A DNA stretch of 64,000 nucleotides from Ascocoryne sarcoides NRRL 50072. Its lineage: Eukaryota; Ascomycota; Leotiomycetes; Helotiales; Gelatinodiscaceae. Below the pieces are notes generated by a model. That model saw only the letters and a list, made by a program, of their open reading frames with translations. It did not search any database and had not been told where the DNA came from. Positions 22,450-33,062 of this stretch are shown here, piece after piece (within the stretch, counting starts at the first letter, position 1; every line of letters begins with the position of its first letter). Made by a program: the position numbers and the translations under genes. The stretch lies in the NCBI GenBank assembly GCA_000328965.1, contig KB205939.1, positions 3,619,597 through 3,683,596 of the forward strand, read 5' to 3'.

Positions 22450-23465
22450 TTACAATGGCTTGTATGCCTCCAACTCTTTCTCCGTCCAGTCCCATAGCTT
22501 CTTCGCCAACTCCCCATCATTAGCAAGACCCGATCCCTGCCCGCTAACTCCAATCGGGGTATAATATTCCCCATTCTTCACCTCTCCCTTCTTCTCCCCC
22601 TTCTTCGCAAACGCACCCCACATCTGATTTTTAGCCCCGTCCGGCACGCTCGTGTAGAGTAACTTCCTCCCAACATTCATAACCCCGCCCAGTCCCATCC
22701 ATCCACTGTATATCGTATTATACAATTCCGTGTTCACAATCCCAGGATGCACCGACACAGCCGTGATCCCCTTGTCCCCATACCTCCTCGCTAGTTCCTT
22801 CGCGAACAAGATATTCGACAGTTTGCTCTGTCCATATCTCGTCAAGGAGGCATAGCTCTCCATTTTGCCCTTCAGCTGATCGAACACGACTCCTTTCCTC
22901 GGCGCCGCTATATGTCCTACGGAAGCTAGCGCTACCACTCTCACGTCCGAGCCAGGCTTCTCTGCAGTCCGCAAGAGCGTGGGCAAGAGCAATTTCGTCA
23001 GAAGTGCATGCCCAACATGATTTGTCCCAAATTGAATCTCGTAACCTTGCTCGGTTGTTCCCGGCGGTAACGCCATAACTCCCGCATTGCAAATCAAGAC
23101 ATCTAACCGTTCTTCCTTCGCAGTGAATTCCTTTGCGCATTCATAGACGGAGGGGAGGGAGGAGAGGTCGCAGTGGATGTACGTGATTGGAGCTTTCGGG
23201 ACTGCGACTTGTAGTTCTTCGATTGCGGCTTGAGCTTTGGAGGCTGTTCGAGCAGCGAGATAGATATGTTCGGGGTTGTGCTTGGAGACTTGGAGGATGG
23301 TTTCTTTGCCCAGTCCGATGTTTCCTAGAAGTGTTAGGAGGTAGAAAGAGGGGATCGAGTATAGAGAAGCCTACCACCCGTGATGAAGATAACTTTCCCG
23401 GCCAGGTCCGGGATATCTGTCTCTGGTTTGAAGGGGACAGCGCAAGAGAGGAATCCGTAAAGCAT
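22450..23465 (-). CDS. short-chain dehydrogenase/reductase (retinol-dehydrogenase-like)
   Basis: Two exons on the minus strand, 23465-23375 and 23324-22450, give 321 residues. The 50-base intron splits the cofactor-binding loop; after splicing it reads ITGGNIGLGKET (TGxxxGxG, residues 29-36). NAG is at 110-112, the catalytic Ser near 165 and YGQSK gives Tyr194 and Lys198. Other landmarks are the Rossmann strand VIFITGG, GTNHVGH, and VHPGIVNTEL. The family oxidises or reduces alcohols and ketones with NAD(P)(H). The arginine in LAARTASKA at the end of strand 2 favours NADP(H). The N-terminal stretch (MLYGFLSCAVPFKPETDIPD) is slightly longer than the minimal fold. Substrate unknown. Confidence 0.9.
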
Positions 23466-24860
23466 TGTGGTTACTTATTATAATATTATCTCCTAATATG
23501 GGACGGGTGTAAATTGCTGGATGAGATATCAATTTGATGGGGGCCTTCTCCACATATATAGAAAATAATTGAGGAATGAGGTCAACTCTCAAACCATCGA
23601 AATGATCTCCCGTGGGGGGTCCACAAGTGAAGTGATTTCACAAGCTCAGCCGTACGGGGTGATTCTGTTGGCCGTCGGTGGGTCTCCAGTCCGTCAACGA
23701 CCAACATCGATAAGCTGGTTATCCCCCCATCACTAAAATCTATCCCAGATTGCTACGATATCTGCTAAAGTCCGAATCGTGGCATCGTTGGCTTATATCG
23801 GCTATAATGGAGGACGGTCTCGCGGCCAAATTATCGACCGTTACGCACGGAGTGGGATGTCGCTGCGTCAGTCGCGAGGATTCCATCAGGGTTTAATGCC
23901 GAGGCTTGACTCCCGAGCCTGTTAGGGAGAGAGCAGATAGTCGTACGTTGAGAGTCGAGTTCGGATTCGGATTCGACTATGAAGATGTGTCAGCTTGGGG
24001 CTCTAATATCAACATAAACGCGACGAGGTCGAAGAGGAGCATTGTTGTTTATTTTTGAAGTGTTGATCTAGCTTCAAAAGAGGTTTCCGAAAGAAGGGGG
24101 CTGACTTAGCCTAGCATTGGTGCGGCAGCACGTGGGAAATGCGGCTCCTCAACTTCAGCTTCTTAATGCCACGATGTGTTAGTCAACAACCACAATTTGG
24201 GATACTTTTACAATGCTATCCTAGTTCTCTTTTGACTTTATTTACGGACACATCACTCTATTTCTTAACGTACGTCATTTATCCTTCATTTTCATGATTA
24301 TTTGGAACCGCGCTCTTGTATAACATCATATTTATATCATCACATCTCCCCTTTGCATTCTCACTCTCAGCCCTTTGCTCGAGAATCGATGCTCCAAAGA
24401 GCACTTAGGATGACTATTGCTGTCATTAAGGTCAAGTATATATCTGGTCAGTCCTATCTTACTTGGCGGATATGCACTATCGATCGTAGTGGCAAATACA
24501 GTCGGAATTAGCATGGCAGTATGCCTTCCCGCTCTTATGCTTTTCTTGACGGTCAATAAAGCTTTTGTAGAGATTTTAAATAGTTTGCTGCATTATTGTT
24601 GTGTGGATCAGACTACGTCAAAGTTCAATGAGGTTCCTCTACTCCCAGCATGGGGCTTTAAGGATAGTTTTGCCAGCAACGCTTGTCGGCCTACCTACTT
24701 CATCTTCCCCACTGCGAATAAATTAAAGATGTTGGAAGGCCGTAAAGCTTGGGAGGGGTTTACCGTGGACCCCCGAGCTCTCCAGAGATACGCCTGGGAA
24801 GGGTACTGCATAGCCAATACATTTTTTGACAATTCGGCTTTGTACAAACAAATTCCTACC
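23466..24860. other. intergenic
   Basis: 1.4 kb between the SDR start and the 3' end of the next minus-strand gene. It includes the SDR promoter. A plus-strand frame from about 24417 runs into the following gene antisense. It shows no domain and starts at a non-ATG codon, so it is not called. Confidence 0.4.
23554..23560 (-). promoter_or_regulatory. TATA-like element of the SDR gene
   Basis: The minus strand reads CTATATATGTGG about 90 bases upstream of the ATG at 23465, a suitable position for a core promoter. Confidence 0.35.
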
Positions 24861-27383
24861 TCACAAAAACAGCAAGGCCTGTATAGTGCCAACACTAACT
24901 GTCGCAAATGCCACAATGTACCCCGCGATAGAAAATGCGTCCTGAATACTGTGCTGAAAGCGCGCCCAAAGAACTCCAATCAACAAACTTCCAATGCCAA
25001 AGAATACAAAAACTATGATCCAAATCTTCTTGATATCCCATCCTTCAACGAGCTGAAGGCCCCAGCCGGGACTGACACCACCATCACACTTAAGTTTCTC
25101 CTTCAGCTTCTTGGGAAATCGTGACAGGCACGGTTCATCATCCTCTGCGCACTCAGGGTTCTCAAATAAGTGCAAGAGATACCTCTCTCCCACCGGCGGG
25201 ATAATTACCGGAGGCGCAGGTCTGTATCGATAGTTCTTCTCTGTGGGGGGAGGGACGTCATCTGTCTTCCGGACATCCACGAGCAAACTGCGATAGAGTT
25301 CGAATTGGACGAATTTAAGGCTCACAAGTGTGCGTAGGGAGAACCAGGACGATAATCGACCCCGCATGGATGCATAGTGACATCGCAGGAGTTTGAATAG
25401 AGCCTTATCTGATGTAATTTGAAGAGTGACGAGGTCGAGCTGGAAGAGCTTGGTGGCATATCGTCCTTCATTATAGCAGAGTAAGAGGAATAGGAGCTCT
25501 GCAGACGGCACCTCTGGAACTTGTACACAGCTAGTCCCTTGGCCCGCTTCAGGCGTTAGAGAATATCGCTCGTGCAGTGGTAGACCTCCTTCCTTCCTCT
25601 TTTTTGTTCCGAAGCTAAGGACGCCCCTTACACTGCCAAGCCAATTTAAAAGTGTTTGTGCATGACTACTGAAATTTGAGCTTCTACTAGTATTGTTTGA
25701 GTGGTCAAATGCGTGTTTGTACTGGTCTGTAGCCCCTCCTTGAAGCTCGGTAAAGTCGTCAAAGATTTTATGGCCACATTTCTGCCTTTACTGTCAGACT
25801 ATTCGTATTATATTGTGCATTGAAAACTGACGTATTGCCATTGAATTCTCGTCTTTCCAGTCTCGACAAGACCCGGACGTTGACAGTAATTCCTGCAGCG
25901 GCAGCATAGAAATCTCCGACCTGCTGGACCCAGTGCGTCTCAATCTTTTGGTCTTTTCGCCCTTGTTCCTCTACCTCAAGACACTCGGGCTCCTCTACAG
26001 CGACATTACTAATTTCTTCGTTATTTCCCTTCCTATCCCCCTCATCAAATTGTTCAACGAAATACCTCAGATTTTCTTTTAGTTCTGCATTGCCTGGGAC
26101 GTTTTAATGAAAATCTCCAGTTGCTGTATGCTATCCAGCCCATCCTCGGAGCATTCAGACTGGGTGTCGTCTGAGCCATCATCTCGTTCGTCAGTAGCAG
26201 TAACTCGACTCCTAGTTTTGTCCAGTTTGCTACAGATCATGTGCGACGAATTTGTAGCTCTGAAAGCGACGAAATGAGAAGCACTCCTTTGGTCCTTCGA
26301 CTTTGCTTCTTTCCGCAGCCCACTAGCAAATTCTTTCAGCAGCCGGCGAAGCTTACGTGCGAAGCGATCTCGGTCAATTGATAAAAGGGCCCTGCAGCAT
26401 AACGAGTGAATAGTCTGGTCCTCGAGAAACAGTTCAATCAGGCGATTCGCAGCATCTTCGGAACCGCTGAAGGATGACATTGAGGATCCCGAGAGTACAG
26501 CTGAGCCTGAAAATATGCTATCTTCCGTAGTGGTAATCGATAGAGTGTTCGAATTTCCACTGGTATCGCTCTTGATATCGATATCACCCAAGGTATTCAT
26601 ATCTGGAGATTGTCTCTGAGAGAGAGATACTGTCTCAACAGCGCTACAAAGGCCAGCACTATCTTCGGATGGCACTCGTAGCAAAGCTCTTCGAAAAAAT
26701 TCCGGGGACAGTGGCCGGCAAGGCTCCTCAAGTTCAAGTGATGGCAGGGAAGCAGTAGCATCATCTTCTTTCACAACATCCTGAGACGTGGTCTGAATGG
26801 AAGACTCCATAGCCCGCCAATCTTCTTGCACATTTACAGGGCTCTTTTCATCATTCTCTGCAGTCGTCCTAGTTGCCTGAATCCCTGCCTGAATTTGTGC
26901 GTGCTGAGGAGAATTCTTTCTGATCTGTGCCCAATGATCTTTTGTAAGATTAACTCCTTCATTAAATTCTTCATCAAGCAACGCGCCAATGCCGTCGTCG
27001 TTTGCATGTATGTCTCTGGTGTAGGACCCCCTCTCATTGAATGTGCGGTCCTTGGAGAACATCTGAATCGACTCAGTTTCATCACGAGAAGAGCAATCTT
27101 CCATGCCATTATTCCCTAAAACTTCTAGAAGCTCGGATGGGATTGTCTGAGTCTGATTTAAGGACGCATACGATAACAGTCGATAGGGGGTGGTAGTAAA
27201 ATTTCTAAACGGATCATTCCCCCCTTTACTATACGCCTCGTCAAATTGAGACTGAGCTGCGCGAGTGGAATTGTTCTGATTCGTCCTTTGTACATAAGTC
27301 TCAGGTGGCCAGGACCCCAAGCCTGATAATGTTGGATTATAAGTATCTGTTTCAGGTTGTGGAGCTTCGCTCGTGGATCTCAT
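24861..27383 (-). pseudogene. fungal membrane-protein family gene with two apparent frameshifts
   Basis: The minus-strand coding series begins at the ATG at 27383 and runs in one frame to a TAA at 26081-26079. The N-terminal part is Ser/Thr-rich and disordered, followed by RDRFARKLRRLLKEFASGLR. A second frame takes over at once (ELKENLRYFVEQFDEGD, about 26090-25890), then a third (CQRPGLVETGKTRIQW, about 25885-25832). A 50-base intron (25831-25782) leads to the last exon 25781-24861, which stays open. It contains KCGHKIFDDFTEL, a cytosolic helical part and two C-terminal membrane segments (IWIIVFVFFGIGSLLIGVLWA and IVAFATVSVGTIQALLF). No catalytic domain was recognised. The order matches a family of large fungal proteins of unknown function. 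Both shifts look like one-base losses; a sequencing error or unrecognised introns remain possible. Confidence 0.6.
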
Positions 27384-27834
27384 GTTTGGCGATTTCAATC
27401 CGGAAGACAGATCTACCGCTTTGAAGCGTAGTCCACTATTTATAACATCGGTTATTGTGATTATGGTAATAGGACTTGTCCTAAAAGTCAGGGAATCGGT
27501 TGGTGAGACTTTGTTTGCTGCTCGAACGCGTTGGGACGGCGCTTCTACCTTGAGAGAAGGCGACCAGCTCTCAGATGCAGTTAATGATGCTCGGCTGCGG
27601 GGGTCTTCATCTTTGTAGGCTTTTTCGCCTTCTGTCTCACTATATTCTGGTCAGCGTTCAAGTTAGATTCTTCTGGTAAATGTGAGTTTAGGAACAAGGC
27701 CGTGTTGGACCTCATTCCTCGAGTTTCCATGCAGCATCGAGTCTTCTTAGAGGCCAAAACCTTCAGAATACCCAGCAAATTTGAGCACAATCCAAGTGCG
27801 ATTGCATAAGACATGAGGTAGACGCCAAAGAGAC
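27384..27834. other. intergenic; possible 3' exon of the C2H2 gene
   Basis: 450 bases between two minus-strand genes. A minus-strand frame at 27814-27597 has a lysine-rich end (RQKAKKPTKMKT) and could be a last exon of the upstream C2H2 gene if the GT at its stop codon is used as a donor. I could not confirm this. Confidence 0.3.
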
Positions 27835-28523
27835 TTACTGGCGGTACAAGTGTCTAGCTAGCAAGTGCGGCAGGTGAAACCCTCTCTCACAGTCTTCGAA
27901 TGTACATGGATATGCAAACTTCTGGTGACTGAGCAAGTGGCGCCTTCCGTTGTGTCAGCAATAAGTAAACAAATTCCGATGGCCTTTTACCTTAAGTGTT
28001 CCGCACTTGAGAAGGTCCGTAGCTCGATTAGCACACACCTGTTAAACAATGATGGAGAACGTACCTTGACTGGTTGACATTCATCACACGAGTGAGCTGG
28101 GACACCCTTCTTGACTCCGATGACGCCCCCTTTCATGGGTGAGTACTTCACAGGCATATCTGCTGCTGGTTCTGATCCCCTTAGCGACTGTGGATGACTA
28201 CCTGACGTACTGGGATGGTTAGAGCGTCCCAGTACTAAATCTGTACCTTCACCACTGGTGCTACTGCTCCTGCTCCGGCGTGAAATGTTTATGTGTGCTG
28301 CTAAGTTTTGAGCAACTCGCCTTCTGCCGACATTTGAGCAGTGCTGGCTTAAAGATATCTTGCCTTTATCATCATCGTCGATGGACAGCGATGGCGTCTT
28401 GGATGAGGGTGCTATGGCAGTACGGGAGGCTTGTTGCTGGGTAGCTTCCTTCGACCTTGTATACCGAGAGGCCTGTGATTCGAGAGGCTCTACATCAACA
28501 TCCATAATTTCGAAGCTCGACAT
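27835..28523 (-). CDS. small C2H2-type zinc-finger protein
   Basis: Model of three exons on the minus strand, 28523-28065, 28038-27991 and 27921-27835, giving 197 residues. The start is ATG at 28523 (MSSFEIMDVDVEP). The N-terminal 130 residues are polar, Ser/Arg-rich and disordered. A first finger begins HSCDECQ but its second half (CANRATDLLKCGTLK) has Cys or other residues where His ligands are expected. The second finger is better: FAYPCTFEDCERGF followed by HLPHLLARH. The reading ends RHLYRQ just after the second finger. The fold suggests DNA or protein binding; no target can be inferred. A further 3' exon is possible. It lies on the same strand as the damaged membrane-protein gene. Confidence 0.45.
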
Positions 28524-28608
28524 AGTTGATAATGCTTGAATTAGAACCAATCTTTGTATTCTTATATAGCCTGACTGTGATAGAATAGATCTGCCAGGGG
28601 CCAAGATC

Positions 28609-28869
28609 TCAGCGCAGGAGCGACTCTGAGCGACTCTCCGTCAATGAGGCCGAGGCTTGGAAAGGATGCCTATTTCTGGAATAGACGCAACACCTTAGGT
28701 CTATGGCGAAGGTTTTTGCAATACTGTTGATGTGCCTTGTCCAGAAAGGGAGTTCCGCATCCTCTAGTACGAATGCCTTGTATGGTCCTTCCTTTGCCAG
28801 GAAGCTCTCGCCCGTGAGGCTAATGTGTCGTCTCAACAGCTGAACATTCGGATCCATAACCTTTTCCAC
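28609..28869 (-). other. orphan ORF, possible gene fragment
   Basis: The minus-strand frame of 86 residues starts MEKVMDPNVQLLRRHISLTG and includes the well-ordered segment FVLEDAELPFWTRHINSIAK. Composition and periodic hydrophobics look protein-like. It may be an exon of a larger or decayed gene lying just upstream of the C2H2 gene on the same strand. A stop and no start lie further upstream in this frame. No domain was recognised. Confidence 0.25.
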
Positions 28870-28968
28870 AAAGTTTAGAAGACTCCTCCGAATGCCCTCG
28901 CATCAGTAAACTCGTTCAGTTAAGCTTATTGTGACCGTGACGAAGAGGTGAGGAAAAGGAGAAGAAAG

Positions 28969-29016
28969 GTAAGAGGGTGAGAGGGTAAGAGGGTGAGAGG
29001 GTAAGAGGGCGAGAGT
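28969..29016. repeat. tandem repeat, 16-base unit, three copies
   Basis: The unit GTAAGAGGGTGAGAGG occurs at 28969-28984 and exactly again at 28985-29000. The third copy (29001-29016) has two differences. It is a simple purine-rich minisatellite. Confidence 0.8.
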
Positions 29017-31590
29017 GGGAATCAAGAGAGGGGGGGAGAAGGGGAGGTCGATGAGCCGGAGAAGGAGTTTGCTGCGCCTCTGCGTACAACCGAGCCTTCA
29101 ATATCAGCCATAGGGCGAGGCTGACTGCTATGGCAGACTATATGGCAGACTCACTGCCCCTGCAACGTGGAGCGTTGCGTTAGCTGCCATGCAAGCTTAG
29201 ACGCATAGAATTGATCTGGAACCAAGACTTCTAGCAAGGCGACTTGTTGGGAGGCTCCAGAATGCGCATATGATATATTCTACTACTATTTTTAAGAGGC
29301 AAAGTGGCGGCAAGTGATTGAAAAACATCAAGAATGATGAGAGCTGATGATAGCGAATCCTCAGGCTGCTTGTCATAATAGTGTTACGAGTTAGCGCGCA
29401 GAAGATGTGGGACCAAAACTCGAATGTTTTAAAGTGGCGGACAGACATCGATTTCGACTTTTGCTTTAATTATAGCTAATGTGAACTCGTAGATGTTTCC
29501 CGTAAATGTCGGAAGTTTGATCTATAAGTGTTGGTATGACTATAACTACTGTCTTTAAGTTCTCGGTTTCTGCCAGCCATGCGAAGAAGGAAGGAGGTAA
29601 CTAGGCCCTGTAGAAACTGATTATGCCATCATACCCCTCTTAAGCTAGAATTGCGATCATGAATTTATCTTATTATAATCAAAGACACGATACTGCTATC
29701 AAATATAAGAATTTTAAGATTCACAATTGCAAATGATTGTATTATTGATATCTAGACATCCAGGTCAAGCAGCTGGGCTTCAAACCTCATATAATGGTGA
29801 TAACGAAAGTCATAATGAAAGGGAAATTTTGGAAAAAAAAGTTATAAGGGAGAAAGAAAAAAAGGTGCATGGCAAGCGTCTTACGATTAAAGCCATCTAG
29901 TAAGAAAACTCTTAGTTTGCCCTGCTTTGTAACGGTACCACATAAAATACACAGCTTTCGATTAAGGTTGTGACAGACATCTTACATGTAGAAACACATT
30001 TCCTCTTCTTCTAGAGCATAGCAGCTTTCTCTTTAGGAATCCTTGATTCCTGTGCTCTTTTTATTCCTGTAGTCCCTTTCATCTTTGTTTCCGGTGGGGA
30101 GGGGCGGGGGTGGGCCATTATTGCAGGGTAAAACGACAAAACACCATTTGACACTTCGCCTTTTTCAACCCCCAATTAGTCACAAGCCAGAAAGAAATGG
30201 TACCTCCACATCTGAAACCCACTAAAAGCAACTGTGGGGTCCGTTTTTAGTTTTTAATCTTCATTGCGTATTCTATAATTTGGGTATTTTCCGTTCACGA
30301 AGTAGTAAGATTGAGCTAACTATACAAAGCCCAGATTGCTAGTGGCTGCAATTTCAATTTTCATAGTGATATTTTATCAGTTGGTGAGTGATATTAGCTT
30401 TTATCTAAACATAATTAGGAATAAACCGACATCTTACCTTGTCTTCATGTGACATGCGATCGAACCGGAGGGGCTGCAGACGATACGGTAGATTCTTCCC
30501 CGCTTGGAAGCGCGGACAAGATTTCCTCCAAGGTTCCCCACAATAGGTAATCTAACAAATCTGAGCAGATAGCTTCATCTCTTATTCCGGATCATATGAT
30601 TCCCCGCAAGAATATATAGATTACCGGGTTTCCGGCTCCCCTCGATCCATGCGCGCCAATTCGACTTAAGCTTCAACCGCTATCTGCCTTCAAATTCATG
30701 TATAGTGATTGTCCTGGCATTATATAAAGTGAGTTAGATTAGTCGTGCATGCCGAGCTCCTTAAGCCGCCAAGTGTTTCCACGAATAGTGATGAAAATAC
30801 CTCAGCGTGGTCTGCCGCCCGAATCAGCGTTTCACATACAGTCACACAAGGCCTGAGGCAAATACAATTAATATAGGACTGGTGACGACAAAAGCGGGTT
30901 GAATTTCACTAATGTAAATATTTCCCCATCATTGAATTTCGGTCACCCTCTAAGCTTACGATTAATACAATTTTAGCGTTATTTACGCATATGGCCTACA
31001 CCAGCTGTTCACAAAGTGTGGAGCCGAATACGTCAAGAACCACCGTATAGCTTTCAACAGCTTCCCTGTTTTTAGTAGATGAATATTTAGGGCCGATTGT
31101 GTACTAGCAGTACGTTGTTCTCAATTACTTCCCAAATTCGAGTGATTGCAACGTAAAGTGACTCCTCCTAAATAGGATGACTTGAGCTCCTACAATAGAC
31201 TCATCAAGAAAAGTAATATCGCTAAAACCATCTATAACAAAAAATCAAAGATAGAGATACAAATCTCGGATTGTCTACGTCAATGGGGTTTTCTTGGTTC
31301 CAAATCATTTTACATTCCGGCTGCAGAAGCGGCCAGCAGGCTCGCGTATCGTACCCCGCAAAGCTGGGTGGAGAACCTCAATACGTTTAAAATTATTGAG
31401 GATACCGGTGCATGGTGAAGTTTGAGATACACCTTCAAGCTTTCCACGAATGACAACCTCGCCACGATTCTCCACTATTTCCATATGAACATGAATTTCT
31501 CCACCGCTTTCCTTTAAATATCCCGTCCCATCCCCAAGATATATTGTTCTAGTCAAGATTTCCACACGTTGGAGTCTTCAGAAACTCAGA

Positions 31591-32808
31591 ATGAATTTCT
31601 TGCGATCTCTTTTCGTGGCTGCTCTAGCAGTCACTGCGCAAGCATACTCGAATCCAGGTTCCTGTACGGGACATTGCTGGGCACATGATCCTGCTGTGAT
31701 CAAGCGTTCTAGCGATGGCCTATACTTCAAGTTCAATACTGGTGCACACATCGAAATCGCCACATCTTCTGCCTGGGGTGGTACTTGGACACTTCAGGGC
31801 TCTGTTTTGAGTGCAGATAGCATCATCGACAATTCTGGGAGCGACGACCTTTGGGTATGTCAAAACACCTGACAGCTTAGAATCCAATTTTGTGAATCGT
31901 CAGCATTTGCTAATGACTTTATCCTCTAGGCCCCTGATGTTCATGAGATAAGTGGTGTATATTATCTTTATTATGCCGTCTCAACATTCGGAACCCAAAT
32001 CAGTTCTATTGGACTTGCAACTAGCAGCACCATGGAGCCCGGATCTTGGACCGACCATGGAAGTGTTGGAGTTTCTTCAACAACAGGAAGTGCCTACAAT
32101 GCGATTGATCCAAATCTAATTTTAGTTGGCTCTACCTATTACTTGAACTTTGGTTAGCCATCTCTTGGAAGCTCTCGGGTTTTAAATATGACTATGTAGA
32201 TGAAAGAAAGTTAACAAAATAATAGGATCTTTCTGGGGAGATATTTACCAAGTCGAAATGAAGTCGCCCCCAACTAAGCAGGCAGGTACCGGATCGTACA
32301 ATATCGAATATTATGCCACCGGCACCCGTCCTTGCGAAGGAAGCTTCATGTTCTACAACATTGGATACTACTACCTCCTTTGGTCTCAAGGCATCTGCTG
32401 TGGTTACGATACGTTAGTTATTGTGTCATTATTGAATGCCAGCTGGCTAATGCTATTCCAGTTCCAAACCCGCCAGTGGTGCTGAGTATAAGATACAAAT
32501 GTGCCGTTCAACATCGGCGACAAGCGGATTTGTAGACAAGAACGGTGTGGCATGCACATCCAGTGGTGGAACAACTCTACTCGCATCCCATGGCACAGTT
32601 TATGGCCCTGGTGGACAGTCAGTAAACTCCCACAATCTCTCCCTCAGATCCACTAACGTAGCTGTTTTCTAGGGGTGTCTTGTATGACTCGGCTGTTGGC
32701 TGGGTTCTCTACTACCATTACGCAAATCCTGACATCAGTTACGCTGATGCTGATTACCTTTTCGGCTGGAACGTCCTGACATGGTCTAGCTCGTGGCCCG
32801 TGGTGTAA
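31591..32808 (+). CDS. secreted GH43 endo-arabinanase-like glycoside hydrolase
   Basis: Five exons, 31591-31854, 31930-32152, 32226-32412, 32462-32617 and 32673-32808, give 321 residues. The signal peptide spans about residues 1-18 (FLRSLFVAALAVTAQA). The five-bladed propeller carries all three family-43 acidic residues: Asp33 in AHDPAVI (base), Asp148 in YNAIDPNLI (pKa modulator) and Glu200 in PCEGSFMFY (acid). CWAHDP, LWAPDVHEISGVYYLYYA and NFGSFWGDIY are typical of alpha-1,5-arabinanases. It cleaves arabinan side chains of plant pectin outside the cell. The length matches single-domain fungal arabinanases and no carbohydrate-binding module is attached. It complements the pectin methylesterase at 7.5 kb, but the two are 22 kb apart. 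Confidence 0.93.
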
Positions 32809-33062
32809 ATAATCAGGAACTTTCCGCTTAATAACGGATGACAAAATGTCAGGCGAAGTGAACGTTGTTGGAAAATACTCTTTCTTGTATACAGCTTGAC
32901 GAATTGAGTTTGAAGCGATGAACCCTGCCTTATTTCTTGTTCTCGTATGTGGCTTTCTAAGAGTAAAATGCTATTATTTCCTATGTTTGTAGCGTCTCGA
33001 AAATCTCCTTTTGCACGTCTTTATTCCCCTAACAAATAAGGACTAGTTAAAGTTTCTCTAAA

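Larger units (their letters stand above)
28524..31590. other. long intergenic region with an orphan ORF and a short tandem repeat
   Basis: 3 kb, strongly AT-rich from about 29450. Apart from the fragment at 28609-28869 and the 16-base tandem repeat at 28969-29016 (listed separately) I see no gene. The last few hundred bases are the promoter region of the GH43 gene. Confidence 0.45.

Noticed and set aside
15654..23465. Nitrilase, VOC protein, carbonic-anhydrase-like protein and SDR as a metabolic gene cluster
   Set aside because: All are on one strand but separated by 0.6-2 kb spacers, with no backbone synthase, transporter or regulator and no evident shared pathway.
24417..25124. 235-codon plus-strand ORF overlapping the last exon of the membrane-protein gene
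   Set aside because: It begins at a non-ATG codon, is antisense to an exon with strong family-like sequence, and shows no domain.
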